A DNA stretch of 64,000 nt from Triplophysa rosa (taxonomy: Eukaryota > Chordata > Actinopteri > Cypriniformes > Nemacheilidae): the NCBI RefSeq assembly GCF_024868665.1, contig NC_079913.1, positions 2,041,065 to 2,105,064 on the forward strand, in the 5' to 3' direction. The translations under genes were made by a program, and so were the position numbers. Position 1 is the stretch's first letter, and each line of letters starts with the position of its first letter. Below the pieces are notes generated by a model that was given only the letters and a program-made list of their open reading frames with translations, was not told the DNA's origin and did no database searches. Positions 48,459 through 60,402 of this stretch are shown in pieces.

Positions 48459-51430
48459 GTAAGTGTTAGCTTTATTTGGATACTGACCCTGTGAATGTCA
48501 TTCAAAACGATTTATTTACACAAAGCAACGAAAGCAGAGCTGTTGTTATTGCTCGTATTTAATTGTTATACTTAAAGGGATAGTTTGCTGAACAAAAAGA
48601 ATCGGTCGTCATTTATTCACCCTCATCTTGTTTAAAGCACAAAAGATGATGGTTTGAGAAATGTCTGAGTGGTTTTGTATCCGTTCAATGGAAGTCAATG
48701 GGGGTCATTGTTGTTATCTTCAAAATCTCTTCTTTTGTGTTGTGTATAAAAGAACGTCATACAGGTTCGAAATGACACGAGGGTGTGTAAATGATGAAAA
48801 AAATGTTCCCCTTTAAGTTTTTATACTTAAACTAAATATAACTGAAGCGGAAATAAATCAATTGTGCATCTAAAACATAGGTATGCTATTGCAATAAAAC
48901 GGGGAAACTATACCAGAGAAAAAATATATACCCATATAGCATCTGCATAGGAACACCCCGGTAACCACCTTTAACACTTTTTGCTCGCCTGTTTTTTCCC
49001 AGAAAATGTAAATAATCAATGTTGTTCTTATTTTTTTCTTATCTTGTTTTGTAAACATCCATTGACGTCGCCACAGACCGGTAAGCAACTTCACACTGTG
49101 TTTGTCTTGAATGTTTTGTTTTGCCTTTGTTTTAGTTATAAATGAAAAGTTTCCATGCTAACAAATCTATTGAATTCTTCTGGCAGTGGATGTAATGACC
49201 ATATACTTTTCCCCTTCGTGATTCTGTGAAGACAACGAACAGCATGTTAAAAACTAATCTACGCTGCAAGTTTCATCTGGTCCACTTAAACTCCACTGTG
49301 CAACTGAGCCCTCAATTTGGAAACTGAAACTGTAATGGTGTCAGACAGTTAATGCATGCAGCACAGCGTGTGTGGATTAAACCCGCCAGCAGGATTGTTT
49401 TAACATGACTGCAGATTATAATGAGCCGGTCTTAACTCTTCCCGATCCTGCAGAAGAAAAGGACAAAGTCGAAGTATTCAGCGACACGCAGGCTTCTGCT
49501 AAAGGTGGGTCAGAAAGCACACCGACATCAAACAGCACTCGTGTCCCGATGAGAGATTCGATGAAATTCAGTTTGATCCAGGCGTTTAATTTGTCTCTGC
49601 AGATTTATGGCATGATTGATTTCATCTCAGACCTCATGCAAAACTAAAACAAAGCTACCTGTGGATGCAATCTGTCCTTAGCGAATTCCCGTGATTTTAC
49701 TTTATACTAACTTGACTTCTCTCACCCTCTGAACGACTGACCCTCAGACCAAATTGCTGAGAAAAGCAGAATGTTTGCTGGTGAAAGAAAAAGAGCAGAA
49801 AAGCATCGAAAGAGAAAACGCCCTCAGGGAGAGAGCGCCACCCCTCAAACTTTCCGGCCTTTCGGTTCAAGAACTGCAGGTGCAAATGTTGACAATGTTA
49901 CACGCTTGTCGTGCTGTATTTTATCACGGCCACATATTATTTTAAGAATGTATGATTATTGTTTTTACATTAGTAAACTGAGATCTTTGCAGGACCTATG
50001 TAAAGATCTGCACCAGAAGATCGATATTGTGGATGAAGCCCAATATGACCTGACTATAAAAGTTGCCAGAAATGACACGGAGGTATTTAAACGGTGATAA
50101 ATGTTGTTGCAACAAAGAAAACAAATGAAGAGTTTGGTTCCAAAATGAATTTTTTTCAAAAATCATGTTTTTTATTGTGCATTCCAATTAATATCAATCA
50201 AACTGCAGTTGTTTTGTTTTGATTCAAGTCATAATAACACCAAAAATACAGCTAACTAACACAATAAAAACACGATAACATAATAAAAAACTGTTTGAGT
50301 TTGTTTCCATGTTAAAAAGAGAGTTATCTCACTTTGGAAACAAACTTCAAATATAATAATATTTTAAATAACAATCAATGATTCTAAAATGCAAACTTTA
50401 AAATTGAAATAAAAATAAAAATATATATATAATGCAATAAAGCAATAAATAAATAAATGGATTCTTTATATTATTGTGTTTATGATTATTTATAAAATAA
50501 AACTAAGTGAATATTATATAATATAAATAATACAAAAAATATTTAATAATTATATAAAATATTTATTTTAAATGTTTAATAATAAAATAATTATATACAT
50601 ATATCAGATGTAATCACAATGTAGTCTACTTTTTTTATTCATTCACTAAATGCATGTTTTTGCCAGATTCTGTCACTAACCCAGAAGATCTATGAACTGA
50701 AGGGTAAAATGAAGCGGCCGAACCTGAAGCGGGTGAAGAAGTCAGCAGATGCCGTGCTGGGAGCGCTCACGGACAACAGAGTCATGAAAGCGGACTTCAA
50801 AGCCAACCTCAAAACAGTGAAAAAGGAAGAGGAAAAGGTAAAGCTCTGCTTTATAACAAGTGCACTCGTGCTCGGAGAGTCACCCGTCTGGCTCTCATCT
50901 CAGTATGATGAGACGGATTATTTCGATTCCTTTGAAGGCCCAATGGTGATGAAATGTTGGCATTTAAAGAGCTCCTGTCTGTTTGAGGCGTGATGCCACA
51001 GTCTGCTGTTATCAGACATGCACGTGCAACTATTTCTGTCTCACTGGAGCGTGTTTTGCCATTTCTCTATTGCTGCAGAAGGAAGAGGTCACGGACTGGA
51101 GGAAAAACGTGGAGGCCATGTCAGGCATGGAAGGCAGAAAGAAACTGTTTGACGCCGGGCAGTAGATGAAAGCGTGTGAAATATCTCCATCTGAACATAG
51201 GCCTCCTAGAAAAAAACCTAGAGAAATGTTCATGGTTTCCATTACAATTCCCATTAAATCCATTAGGATGTATGTGATGGTTTCTATTGTTTATTTTCTT
51301 CTTCATATAACAGTGATGGTTTGAGTTTTAATCACCTTGAATATTATATGATAAATTATTCATTTATCTGGTCGATCAGCTGTGGCTTGCGTGCAATATT
51401 AATTTGTGATCACTGCGATAATAAAAACAC
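48427..51430 (+). CDS. tnni1: Troponin I, slow-skeletal (TNNI1) type, complete multi-exon gene
   Basis: Coding exons are 48448-48458, 49077-49080, 49454-49504, 49748-49879, 49993-50082, 50667-50837 and 51079-51165; joined they give 181 residues plus a TAG stop. All introns are GT-AG. Troponin I binds actin-tropomyosin and troponin C and blocks cross-bridge cycling when calcium is low. Visible landmarks: the first troponin C/T-binding helix region SATRRLLLK (about 14-22), the long charged helix (about 23-96) that pairs with troponin T, the inhibitory segment GKMKRPNLKRVKKSADA (about 109-125), and the C-terminal block DWRKNVEAMSGMEGRKK (about 159-175). EAMSGMEGRKK fits TNNI1 rather than fast (EEKSGMEGRKK) or cardiac (DALSGMEGRKK) forms. 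The protein starts MSEGP and lacks the cardiac N-terminal extension. Length matches the family (about 180-187). Which fish tnni1 paralogue this is cannot be decided here; fish have several. Transcript ends are inferred. Confidence 0.93.
48572..48816. mobile_element. MITE family A in the tnni1 intron
   Basis: ttaaagggatagtttgctg to aatgttcccctttaa, 245 bp, between the ATG exon and the microexon. Inner halves (catttattcaccctcatctt, acgagggtgtgtaaatgatg) are inverted. Confidence 0.75.
49077..49080 (+). CDS. tnni1: tnni1 4-nt microexon (ACCG)
   Basis: The four bases ACCG sit between an acceptor (gccacag, ending 49076) and a consensus donor GTAAGC (49081). They are required: the upstream exon ends with 11 coding bases and the downstream exon at 49454 is in phase 0, so only an exon of length 1 mod 3 keeps the frame. 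Joining gives codons GGA CCG (G-P). A long T-rich tract precedes the acceptor at about 49021-49050. I recall that mammalian slow troponin I also has a very small exon at this place, which supports the call. A cDNA would settle it. Confidence 0.8.
49454..49504 (+). CDS. tnni1: tnni1 coding exon, residues 6-22
   Basis: 51 nt, phase 0 at both ends, between cctgcag (ending 49453) and GTGGGT (49505). It encodes KKRTKSKYSATRRLLLK, the basic N-terminal segment matching KPKITASRKLLLK of mammalian TNNI1. A longer open frame at 49405-49647 overlaps it in another frame and is a shadow, not the protein. Confidence 0.9.
49748..49879 (+). CDS. tnni1: tnni1 coding exon, residues 23-66
   Basis: 132 nt, phase 0, between a ccctcag acceptor and a GTGCAA donor. 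It begins TKLLRKAECL and ends PPLKLSGLSVQELQ. The highly charged middle part is the helix that forms the coiled coil with troponin T. The LSGLSVQELQ end lines up with the LSLSALQ and MSEVQ segments of other troponin I proteins. Confidence 0.95.
49993..50082 (+). CDS. tnni1: tnni1 coding exon, residues 67-96
   Basis: 90 nt, phase 0, between ctttgcag and GTATTT. It starts DLCKDLHQKIDIVDEAQYD and ends KVARNDTE. The 30-residue length equals the matching block of mammalian TNNI1 (DLCRELHAK...). This is the second half of the troponin T-binding helix. Confidence 0.96.
50667..50837 (+). CDS. tnni1: tnni1 coding exon with inhibitory and switch regions, residues 97-153
   Basis: 171 nt, phase 0, between ttgccag and GTAAAG. 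It contains the inhibitory region GKMKRPNLKRVKKSADA, the switch helix AVLGAL and the second actin-tropomyosin segment FKANLKTVKKEEEK. Two differences from mammalian TNNI1 are seen: M replaces F in GKFKRP, and the stretch after the switch helix (LTDNRVMKADF) is shorter and unlike LLGSKHKVSMDL, so the exon is two codons shorter than its mammalian counterpart. Confidence 0.96.
51079..51165 (+). CDS. tnni1: tnni1 last coding exon, residues 154-181 and stop
   Basis: The acceptor ttgctgcag ends at 51078. The exon encodes KEEVTDWRKNVEAMSGMEGR and then KKLFDAGQ, and stops at TAG 51163-51165. This C-terminal mobile domain is the most conserved troponin I signature and identifies the gene as the slow-skeletal type. 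Confidence 0.97.
   Translation, partial: KEEVTDWRKNVEAMSGMEGRKKLFDAGQ
51420..51425 (+). terminator. tnni1: Probable polyadenylation signal of tnni1 (AATAAA)
   Basis: First AATAAA after the stop codon, giving a 3' UTR of about 270 nt. A second AATAAA lies at 51606-51611 and could be an alternative. Confidence 0.55.
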
Positions 51431-51708
51431 GTGGGCACTGTCTGTAGAGAAGCAAAAGATAATATAAAATAATATTCATATCGACTGTGTAAATATTTGG
51501 TTCATATTGTGTGTTGATTGAAACAAATAAGGTTACCGTTTACCCTTGGTTGAAGAGCGGGTTATTACCACTTTGTAGTGTGCAAACGGACTGGGGTTCA
51601 TTTTTAATAAAATCATATCCAGTAAATTGGGAAGTTTGAGACCTTCATTAAAAAGATCAAAGATTTGATCAATGTGGTCACCCAGGTAAAGGCAGTTCTG
51701 TCTTTTGA

Positions 51709-51722
51709 CCTACAGGTGGCGC
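51709..51722 (+). promoter_or_regulatory. CTCF-like motif downstream of tnni1
   Basis: CCTACAGGTGGCGC fits the CTCF core CCANNAGRKGGCRC except one base. A second, weaker match (caacagggggcgac, about 51787-51798) lies in the same orientation 80 bp on. Confidence 0.4.
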
Positions 51723-51839
51723 TTTGCATTTAACGCTTTACCACCCTAGCATACTGGTTGAATTGGTGTATTTACAATGTATGAACAACAGGGGGCGACA
51801 GAGTAACAGCCAACTCCAAATTTCCAGCATACCCTAAGA

Positions 51840-52078
51840 TTCCGTAGTGTTGTACAAATTTTCAGGACTTTCTTCTGTGGGTCAAATAAGGCAGAAAAAA
51901 AGGCTGACAGACCCTAGTCCCCATATACTTTCACTACAATGAAAGTGAATGGAGACTGGGGCTGTCATTTCTTAATATTCTGCCTAAAAACAGAACATGA
52001 CTATTCTGTAATGTGAGAAGTACACGAGGTAGAGTCAATAATGACTGAAATGTAATTTTAAGTGTACTGTCCCTTTAA
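51840..52078. mobile_element. MITE-like fold-back element, degenerate
   Basis: The centre pairs agtccccatatactttcact with aatgaaagtgaatggagact; the right end is tactgtccctttaa. Related to family A but diverged. Confidence 0.5.
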
Positions 52079-52079
52079 C

Positions 52080-54280
52080 TGGAGCCTCGTTTAGGGAATG
52101 TCATTAAATATGTCAAAATATTCCCCAAAGAATATTACACAAGTGTATCATTGTACAAGCAGAGAGAAGTACATCTGTGGTGTCATCTAAAATCTGACAT
52201 TCTGCCTGTGGACATATGTAATGATGTTTACATAAGGAAGTGAAGAGAGGTAAGAGGAAGGAGTTTGGGTGGCACTGTGTCCTCAATTGCAAGGCAGATG
52301 GCAAACTGGCACAGATATGGCAGTCAGTCATCAAGACCGGAGTCAGCACGTCCGCTTGAACACAGAGGAGCTTTAGGTCATAAGAGATTAGGTCACCAGG
52401 GAAACATAAAATCTGTGAATATAGGTTAACTACACCAGTGAGCAAATAGTGTGTGAAATGATGTGTAGTTTTGGATATATATTTGTATATGTTTTACCTA
52501 TAAATGTTTGGCCTGCATGCATAATCTTAAAGAACGCAGTATTTTCTTTCCTGTTGTATTAGTGCAGATTTTGCAGATTTATAATGATCAGATGAAATTG
52601 GTTTGGATTGGACACAGATGCTGTCTTTAAGGTAATGTTTAACACCTTTTTTGTACATTTTGTGTATTACTATGCTGTCTTCATGGCTTGAAGGTTAAGC
52701 TTTGATGTGAAAGATATTCAGATAAATTAAAATCATATTGTGTTACATCTTTGGCTAACTGAATTAAGTAAGTTGAGAAGAAATGTTTTCTCGGGGTTGT
52801 TGTTGTCATTTGGCATATGGGATTCATGATGAACTTTTCATCATGAGTGGTGTTGTTCTGTACAGTAGGTGTAGCCTCAGGTGACACGCCCACAGGACAC
52901 ACCCACACATGGAACGCCCACAATTTATCAGATTGTTTACCAATGCTTTTGTGAAATAGCTATTCTTTTATTTATATAGATATTTGAGGTACTTAATAGC
53001 AAGTAAACTAGATTTTCATTACCAGAATGTTTTTATTTTGATCAATTCTTTCCAACAACCACCCTACACCCTAAAAAGTCATTAAACACGGATATTTTGG
53101 TCCAAGAATGATGGTCCACTGTGAAAGAGAGGAAGAGATGGACATTTGTCTCACATTGTCAATCAAAGAGCATAAACGCATGATCATTTAAAGACACACA
53201 TTTTCAGGAACTCATAACATGGGAAGTTAAATGTTCTTTCCCTAAAATAGTTGCTAGAATCTAAGGCACATTAGAAAAGTAAACATCTGAAATCTACAGC
53301 TAAATTTAGTCCAGACAAGGCCTTCAGATCAAGAGACTAAAAAGCTTGGCAGCCTCTCCTTCATAACCAAATTATAGGCAAACCGATCGACATTTGACTG
53401 CTCTTGGTTTTCTGTTCATGGGAAATATTCCATGGGAACTATATTCTTTTAAAAAGAAAAACTCGGAGTTTGTGAACAAAGGCATTTTTCATTGTCCTTT
53501 AGTAATATTCAAGAATTTAATTTCAATAATTAAATTGTTTGGACACACGCCTCTCAGAATAATTTCCATGTCTGGGCGTGCCAATCCTCACATCTCACTC
53601 GTGCACATTTTAGTCAAAACATCCTTCTGTGTACCTCAGCATTGTGAGAAAGACAAATCCACAGCATGGAGTGCTCTAAATTGAAGCCCAGTGTTTGGAG
53701 GGCCGCCTCATCTCTATTGTTTTGAATGATGGTGAAGGTACAACAGCCTATGCATCATAACACTGCCCCTGTTGTTGTTCTATCATTGCATGGCAGGCAG
53801 AGTTGACAAAATCAAACTATTGACGCTTGTAAAAGCTTCTTACGGCATCATGTATGTAAATGTGTGCCTTTGAAAATGATTTTGATTGGTGTAAAATAAT
53901 ATTTTAGGCTCACATTTAATCATATTTATGCTATCACCTGAAACATGTTTAACTATAGTCAGAAGATGATAGTAACCCAAAAGATATTTGATGCGGAGAA
54001 ACATCATTACAGCTCTATTTAATTGAATCCTTCTGTGAGAGTTGTTTAAAAGAAAATCTGTTTGTGCATTTGAATATAATTTAATAAATACATTTAAATA
54101 CTGTAGATGTAGCCTATATATAACAGATTGTATAAGTATTGTGACATTTAGAAAACAACTGAATTGTTGATATCAAATGTGTCATACCAAGATATATAAT
54201 CTTCACATTAGAGAAAAAACATCACATAAAGATTTAGTGGATTTAATGGTTATAATGGGAATTGTATTGGTTTTACTGTG
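52080..54280. other. Non-coding stretch, nothing seen
   Basis: AT-rich unique DNA. Frames at 52113-52445 (-) and 53394-53684 (+) are unrecognised and of chance length. Confidence 0.4.
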
Positions 54281-54289
54281 TTTACTGGT

Positions 54290-54512
54290 GATGTGTTGAT
54301 GCTGCACGAATGCACCGCGCAGGGTCTCTGGGAACGGTGCGTCAAGGCGGAGGTTTGGAGTCGGGAGGAGGGAGGAGCTTCACAAACTCCGAGTCCTGTT
54401 ACTGAAAGTTGCAGATTTGGGAGTGAAAGAGAAGCTGAAGCTCGATCTACTGTCACTTTCTTGTTGCAGATCTTTCCAAAGGACGCGCACTTTCGTTCAT
54501 CTTATTGCCCAG
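54290..54512 (+). other. Candidate 5' (untranslated) exon of another gene
   Basis: A GC- and purine-rich block (cgggaggagggaggagcttc) in AT-rich surroundings ends at ttgcccAG followed by the consensus donor GTACGT (54513). A TATA-like tatatataa lies at 54115-54123, rather far upstream. No start codon in a good context opens a convincing protein. In mammals CSRP1, PHLDA3 and NAV1 lie near TNNI1, so a gene of that group is possible, but no coding exon of any was found. Confidence 0.3.
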
Positions 54513-54519
54513 GTACGTT

Positions 54520-57500
54520 TGCGCGTCTCCGGATGTTTAGACGCGAGACTTGACAAACTTTACGCACTTTATATAAACTCTTCCTCTTCCTTTGGTAAAG
54601 CATTAACCATTTGGCGTCCGTCTTAATGTGGCTTATCTTGCGTTTTATTATGAGTCATTTCTGTTATCTAGCGTGTATTGTGTTTCATGTAGGATTTTAT
54701 AAGGTTGGGCTGAAAAACAAGACGTAATATAAATATCTTTAGGGGAAGACTTTGTACGAAGTTGTGTGTTATAAACAAAGGCGTTGTAGTGTTGTTTTCT
54801 GGATGCTTGTTTACAGAAAACGTTTTTATTTGTTTTCCTCTCTCTTTAAACTTTCCTCCCACACCCACCCTTGTACAGAGATCTTTATCACATTGAAGAA
54901 TCAGTCTGGGTTTATTTTCCTCTGCCCTAGAAATAGTCCTGTCTGTATTGGTTGACAAGCTCTCTAAATATTATTTGAACATTATTAGTATTTTTAACAA
55001 CAAAAGCAGTTTCTGTCCTGTATTGTCCTGACGAAATGGGTCCCATCGCATTCCATATATGCTGCTGTAGCCTACTCAACAACAGGAAGTTCTCATCTCT
55101 TGCTCTGAGGATGCATTACACGGGCAGTCTGAAAATTGTTTAGCAATACTTTCGGGGCTTTGTGTAAGCACCTCATCCAGAGGTCCATTGACATCTCATA
55201 GTCTAAACAAGGCGGGCGCTGTTAATGCCAACATATTAAGATTCTCAGTGGTGTCATCCAAAGTGGATTTGGTGTTTTTCTTCTTTGCGGCGTGGCATCA
55301 CCGGCCATGAACATTCTTATATCGTTTCATTCGTTTCTGTTGTGGGATTTGGGATGAGGGAGGGAGGCAAGGATGCTTTGGGAAATTTCTCAGCTGAGAA
55401 TTGTGGGGGATTTCAGTGCTCGTTTAGCCTTGCGTTTTGGCAGCCAAACCGTAAATCCAGACACGCCGAAGGATGCACGCACGGTACTACTTGCAGTATT
55501 GCAAACTGTAAGGTTTATTCAACGGCCCGGTTAAACGCAACCGCACAGGCCAGGCTTCATGTCCTCCTGTAAGGCGGCTGCATATTTGGCTGATTCTCCA
55601 ACCAGCTAAAACAATAGCGCGCATGCAGCTTCGTACAGAATCTGTCATATTCCGTCGGGGGAACTGGTTTTATTGCTCTGACCTTCAGCTGTACAAGAGT
55701 TTGAGAAAAAGTCTGAAAGCAGAAGTGATGATGAGACATCTCGGTATCTTCGCGGACAGTGCGGCGTTGTGCACGGAACACTGTGGAGCGAGACGGGGCC
55801 AGTAATTGGCCATGAAACTGGATCTGATAACAGTGTGGTGTTTGGAAAATATGCGGGGAATGCCCTCGCCTTAAAAGGAACATATTGAACACGGTGACTG
55901 ATGATTGGAATAGCCTCTGGAATGCTAAACTGTCCGGTTTTGCTCCTGAAGGTTTTCTCATGGGCTTCAGAGATAAATGCTCTGATAACATGACACTGTC
56001 CTGCATTTCTGTAGTTTGGTGGCCCTCACATTTATAGACTTTTTTTGAGTAAGTCGGTCATTCAGACACATATCGCCCTTCGGGCGGGTACTTATTTCTA
56101 AAAGCTTTTTGCATTTACCAGAGCTTGATTTTAATCTCCCATGAAAACATGCAAATGCATCTAGACGAGCTGATAATTGAATTAGCATGTTTGCGTGTTA
56201 GAGGTTTCTCTTAAATGTGCAACGCTCTTAGCACTTTACCACAGTCAAGCTATTGGTTATCCACAAAACATCCCCAAATGACTCTGGAACAGACAGGGAA
56301 GATTCTTAACCATCACTTGGATGCAACTACTCGATTTCTATTTTTATTTGTTTCAAGTCATTCGTGTATAGCAAAACTGAAGTCATATTTATTTTAGACA
56401 TCTCTTACGAAACGCTTCGTTGGCATCATCGACACGCAGCGGTAACCTCAAGAGATGCAACCCAGCTGCCCCTCCCCTTACTCAGCTTTTTCTCTCCTCT
56501 GCTTTGAATCCGATAGCCTGTAATTTAAAAGCTTCGAGTCCAGGAACCGCAGTTGTGTAGCACAGCGACGAGTGCTTTCAGAACCAACAAGCTCCACAAC
56601 GACTGTGACGATCGAGAGACGTGGCGAAACTAAGGGCATTCCTCAAATGTGAAGTCAGGCTCGCCTGAAACGTTAGCTTGTGTTTATTTAGGTCCCTGCA
56701 AATATGCAATAAGTGCCCCAGATGTTTTGTTAGTAATATATAAAGCTTAAATTCCTTTTACATGAAATCCTTCTGCAGCGAGGGTATGTTTTTTCGCTGA
56801 GATTTGACTTTGCGGTGTGTTTGTTGTTCTTCATTGAGACTGCAGGTTTCAATGGAAAAGTCTGAGGGTGGAACAACAAATGTGCCCTGGGGCTGCGTCT
56901 GTGGATCGTAGAGCAGTCGGCTTACAAACAGACCGCTGATTTGCAAAGGTTTCAGGGGGATGATGGGTGTCGGATGTTTGCACTTCCACTTTCTAGCTTT
57001 AGGACAGAAGCATGTTAGATCCCAGCACGCAGATGATTTACCGGGAGGAACATGGACTTGTTTAGCCCCAACCCAAAATTGGAGCCAAAGTCAGGATCGA
57101 ACAAGAATGCAAAAAGTTGAATTTGTGTTTCAACAAATTAGAAATGACTACAGGGCGAAATTGATATTCGTGAGGAAAGTTGATGCATTTTATCGTTTTA
57201 TTTTTTAAATAATCGCATTGTAATGTAACCAAACCAATTTGGGGCCGTGGGCTGATTCTCATCTGCAAAAACATGCACTGGAAATGTTTCAGCGAGTCCA
57301 TTTTCGCCGTCCTCGGCCGACTGAAGGACCATAATTCCCCTCCCCATCTCACCCCGCTCCGGCCCTGAGCTAAACAAACAAATCTAATGGAGAGATGTCC
57401 ATTCTAAAGCACTGTGAGGAATTAGAGGACAACAACCAACCGCAAGAACGCATGAAAATTGACGTTGACTCTCGCATGAGGTCATGTTGATGCAGAGGAT

Positions 57501-60300
57501 TACGTTGCGAGCGTGCCAACACTCTCGTAAAGGTGATGAGGGAGAGCCAGCGAGCGATGATTCGACGGATGCCGATACCGATGAGGTAGCTGCTACTCAA
57601 ACAGACGCAACTCCTCCGACCTTCTGACCTGAGAAAACATGCACGCTTTACTTTTCCTCTCACTGTCAAGCCTTACATGGTCACATCCACATGCATTCGT
57701 ATCGAGAGCCAAGCCGGGTCAAAGAGCCAGCCAGTTTGGCGAGGCGATTTTGCAGTTAGCATGATGTCGAGGGTATCAAGTAACACGAAACAAACTCACG
57801 GATGGTCGCATTGAAAACTAGCGCTAGCGTAGCCATCGGCGGTCTTGTTTGTGTGTCTGTTAATGCTTTAATAGAGCTGTTGTGTGTTCGTCTGGTAATG
57901 GTAGCAGCCAGCGGTAATTGTTTAAGAGTGCCTTTATGGACTGAACTCTTCTAATCAGAAGCATATTTACGTGCTAGCATGCTAGCCTCGCAGGGATCCT
58001 CAGGAATGCGAGGCGGCGCTGCACGCACCCTCTTTCGTTCCACTTCACATGTCGTTGCGTTGTTCTTGAGAGCCAATTAAAGCGTGAGATCAAAGAAACC
58101 AGGGCTGTCATTCAGGACTCTCTTTCTATGTGTATCGAGCGTGTTAAATGAAATGCGTCTTCACATAATTCAAACTGCACGTAATGTGCGTTATAGGGGG
58201 TCGGCGTGAGAGCTGACAGGCACAGCGTCCACAGTCCGTTTCTTCATCGGCTTGTGTCGTGCCGTAGCCGACAGCTGGCACGGAATCCGTGTGAGTTTTT
58301 AATCTGAAGCGTTCTGTGAAAAGAGGAACTGGCATTCGGTAGAGTCTTACCTCATGTGAAATGTGTTATTAATGATTCCCCGTTATAATCGCTCACGCTA
58401 TTAATAAACATCTCAGGTCTGGCTTTCTTAAAGCAGGTTTTATTACCCTTCAGTTGTAACGTTAGTCCAAGCTAGCGTAGGCTGCTGTACGACTAATGAA
58501 TCTAAGCGGGAGGAATTGCATGCTGGGAACTTATTTGGTTCGTGTCCCGATGGTCGATAAAGATCAGAACATAATCAATCAAATCAAGGGTTTTAAAAGT
58601 GGAAACATAAAAGTATGCATTGCGTTTGCGGTAGCTCACATGCATGATATGTGGAACAGAAGCTTTGTCTCAAAACCTAGTATGCTGCCTATCTTTTATG
58701 AAAAGGCTATCCCAGAATGCACCACAACTGTTGTTTATAAGACAAGATTATTATAAATATATTTATTATTGGATTTGGTAACCGAGTCTGTCAGAAGCCG
58801 AATGGAGCGAAATTAGCACTTGGCGACGATGTGCCCAAAACAATAGCAAACAAGACCTTGTTTATTTCATCCTGGTCTGATGTGGTAAACAAACGGCGAT
58901 TCAAATTAATGTTAAGCCGGATGTAATTACAGACCCATTATTGCTAATGACAGGTACACAAAGAATTCAAACATGTTGTAAAAGTGGGCGAAGCAGTTTT
59001 CGTGTTTTAGGCTTATTATAAGTGGTGCAATGCTAGAGAGGTTTTGATGAATGCCATGGAGCTCGGTGTGTGTGTGTGTGTGTTGGGTTATGTAAGGCCA
59101 GCAGACCTCATTATGGTTTGTTTTAATGAACATGGCCTGAGTAACTAGAACAATGGGCACTTGTTACAAACCCGTCTGCCAGTCTACAGTGTGTGTGTGT
59201 GGTTGCAATGCCACTCATTTCCGTGACAGACGTCTGCGAGACCACCGCGGATAATAATGGGGGTTCCATTAGTTCAGGTTAGAGTTAATGAACGGGAATT
59301 GAGTCGCGGATGCCCGAGCCCTCCTGAAACGCAATAGCGAGTCATAAAGGATCCATGTCAACACAGCCAATGTCAGTAGACTCTGAATGGGTGTGTGTGT
59401 GGCACAGGTGCGTGATGGTAAATACGCACAGGAGCTTGCGCCGTCTTGGAGTCCCTCCAGTGGTTTGGGGGTTTTCGGCGTAATCTCATTTCCAGTTCGG
59501 CCATTAGTTACGATCCCACCGCCAGAAGCTGGAAACCAGCCTATTGCTCTAATATTCAATTATTTACAATTTCATGCTTGCCTGGGATTTGTGTTTTTCT
59601 TGTAAATGTAAAGATTGCGCAGCGAACGTCAAACTCTGAGGTAATGATTTATGCAGCTTGTTCTTTGTATGCCGTTTCAAGAGCGGAGGGGCGCACTGAT
59701 TCGATCTGCATGACCGAGAGCGCACGCAGTCAAACCGCCGCAATATTTCGCTCGACTTCTATAGAGGAATTTATCATAAAGCTCGCAAAATCGTCCAACG
59801 CCGACTAAGTACACGTGACCGCGTGTTGGAGAGAAAGAAAAGAGAGAGTTTTCCTGGAACTGGCAGAAAGAAAGATTTTGAGGTTTCCTGAAACACAAGT
59901 AGCTGCACAGCCCCGTGGCACTAAACATAGGCCTGGTGATTTTACCAGACGTCACATCAACGTGGGCGTGCATACTGTATACCAACGTCTCCAGATTTAC
60001 ACCTCGAGCTGCCGTCTCTTAAGTGTCCGCGGGGGCCACGCAGCGCTCAGACCCCCTAAAAACGCTGGCCTGGAGCCATGCTAATAATAACAGCCAGCAG
60101 AAATATGCACAGAAGAGGGGAGATCCAGTAGCGTAGCTGGAAGAGAGGGGCACGGAAAGGGTTCGGTGTTCACACAGGAATGTGTGATCTGAGGAAAAGT
60201 CACAGAGTACAGCAGAGCCGCACATGAATGTATTTTGCAATGAAAGTGAATGCAAAGACTTTGCAATTAATTTGCGAGACGCGATCTGCGAATGCAGTGA
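54520..60300. other. Non-coding stretch, partly GC-richer
   Basis: 57400-58100 and 59220-60100 have higher CpG content and no repeat signature; they may hold regulatory or conserved sequence. A (GT)n tract lies at 59065-59083. The 149-aa (55557-56006, -), 125-aa and 120-aa frames are unrecognised. Confidence 0.4.
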
Positions 60301-60319
60301 TCTTTTATTGAAGAAAATA

Positions 60320-60402
60320 CGTTGGAGCGTTGCATTAGCATCACAAAGTACTTTGAATGCATTGTTGCTATGGATAAAAGTGTCTGTCAAATGCATAAAT
60401 TC
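60320..60402 (+). mobile_element. SINE 3' tail
   Basis: tttgaatgcattgttgctat followed by ggataaaagtgtctgtcaaa and tgcataaa matches the tails at 8990 and 42520. The tRNA-like head is missing. Confidence 0.5.

Noticed and set aside
49405..49647. 80-aa open frame starting MTADYNEPVLTLPDP as the troponin I N-terminus
   Set aside because: It reads the exon 49454-49504 in the wrong frame and runs through the donor at 49505. The correct frame gives the conserved SATRRLLLK segment.
49771..50097. 108-aa open frame across the 49748-49879 exon
   Set aside because: Wrong frame (MFAGERKRAEKHRK...) running through an intron; the true frame gives RERAPPLKLSGLSVQELQ.
55557..56006. 149-aa - strand frame as a gene
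   Set aside because: No recognisable motif or splice context; compatible with chance.
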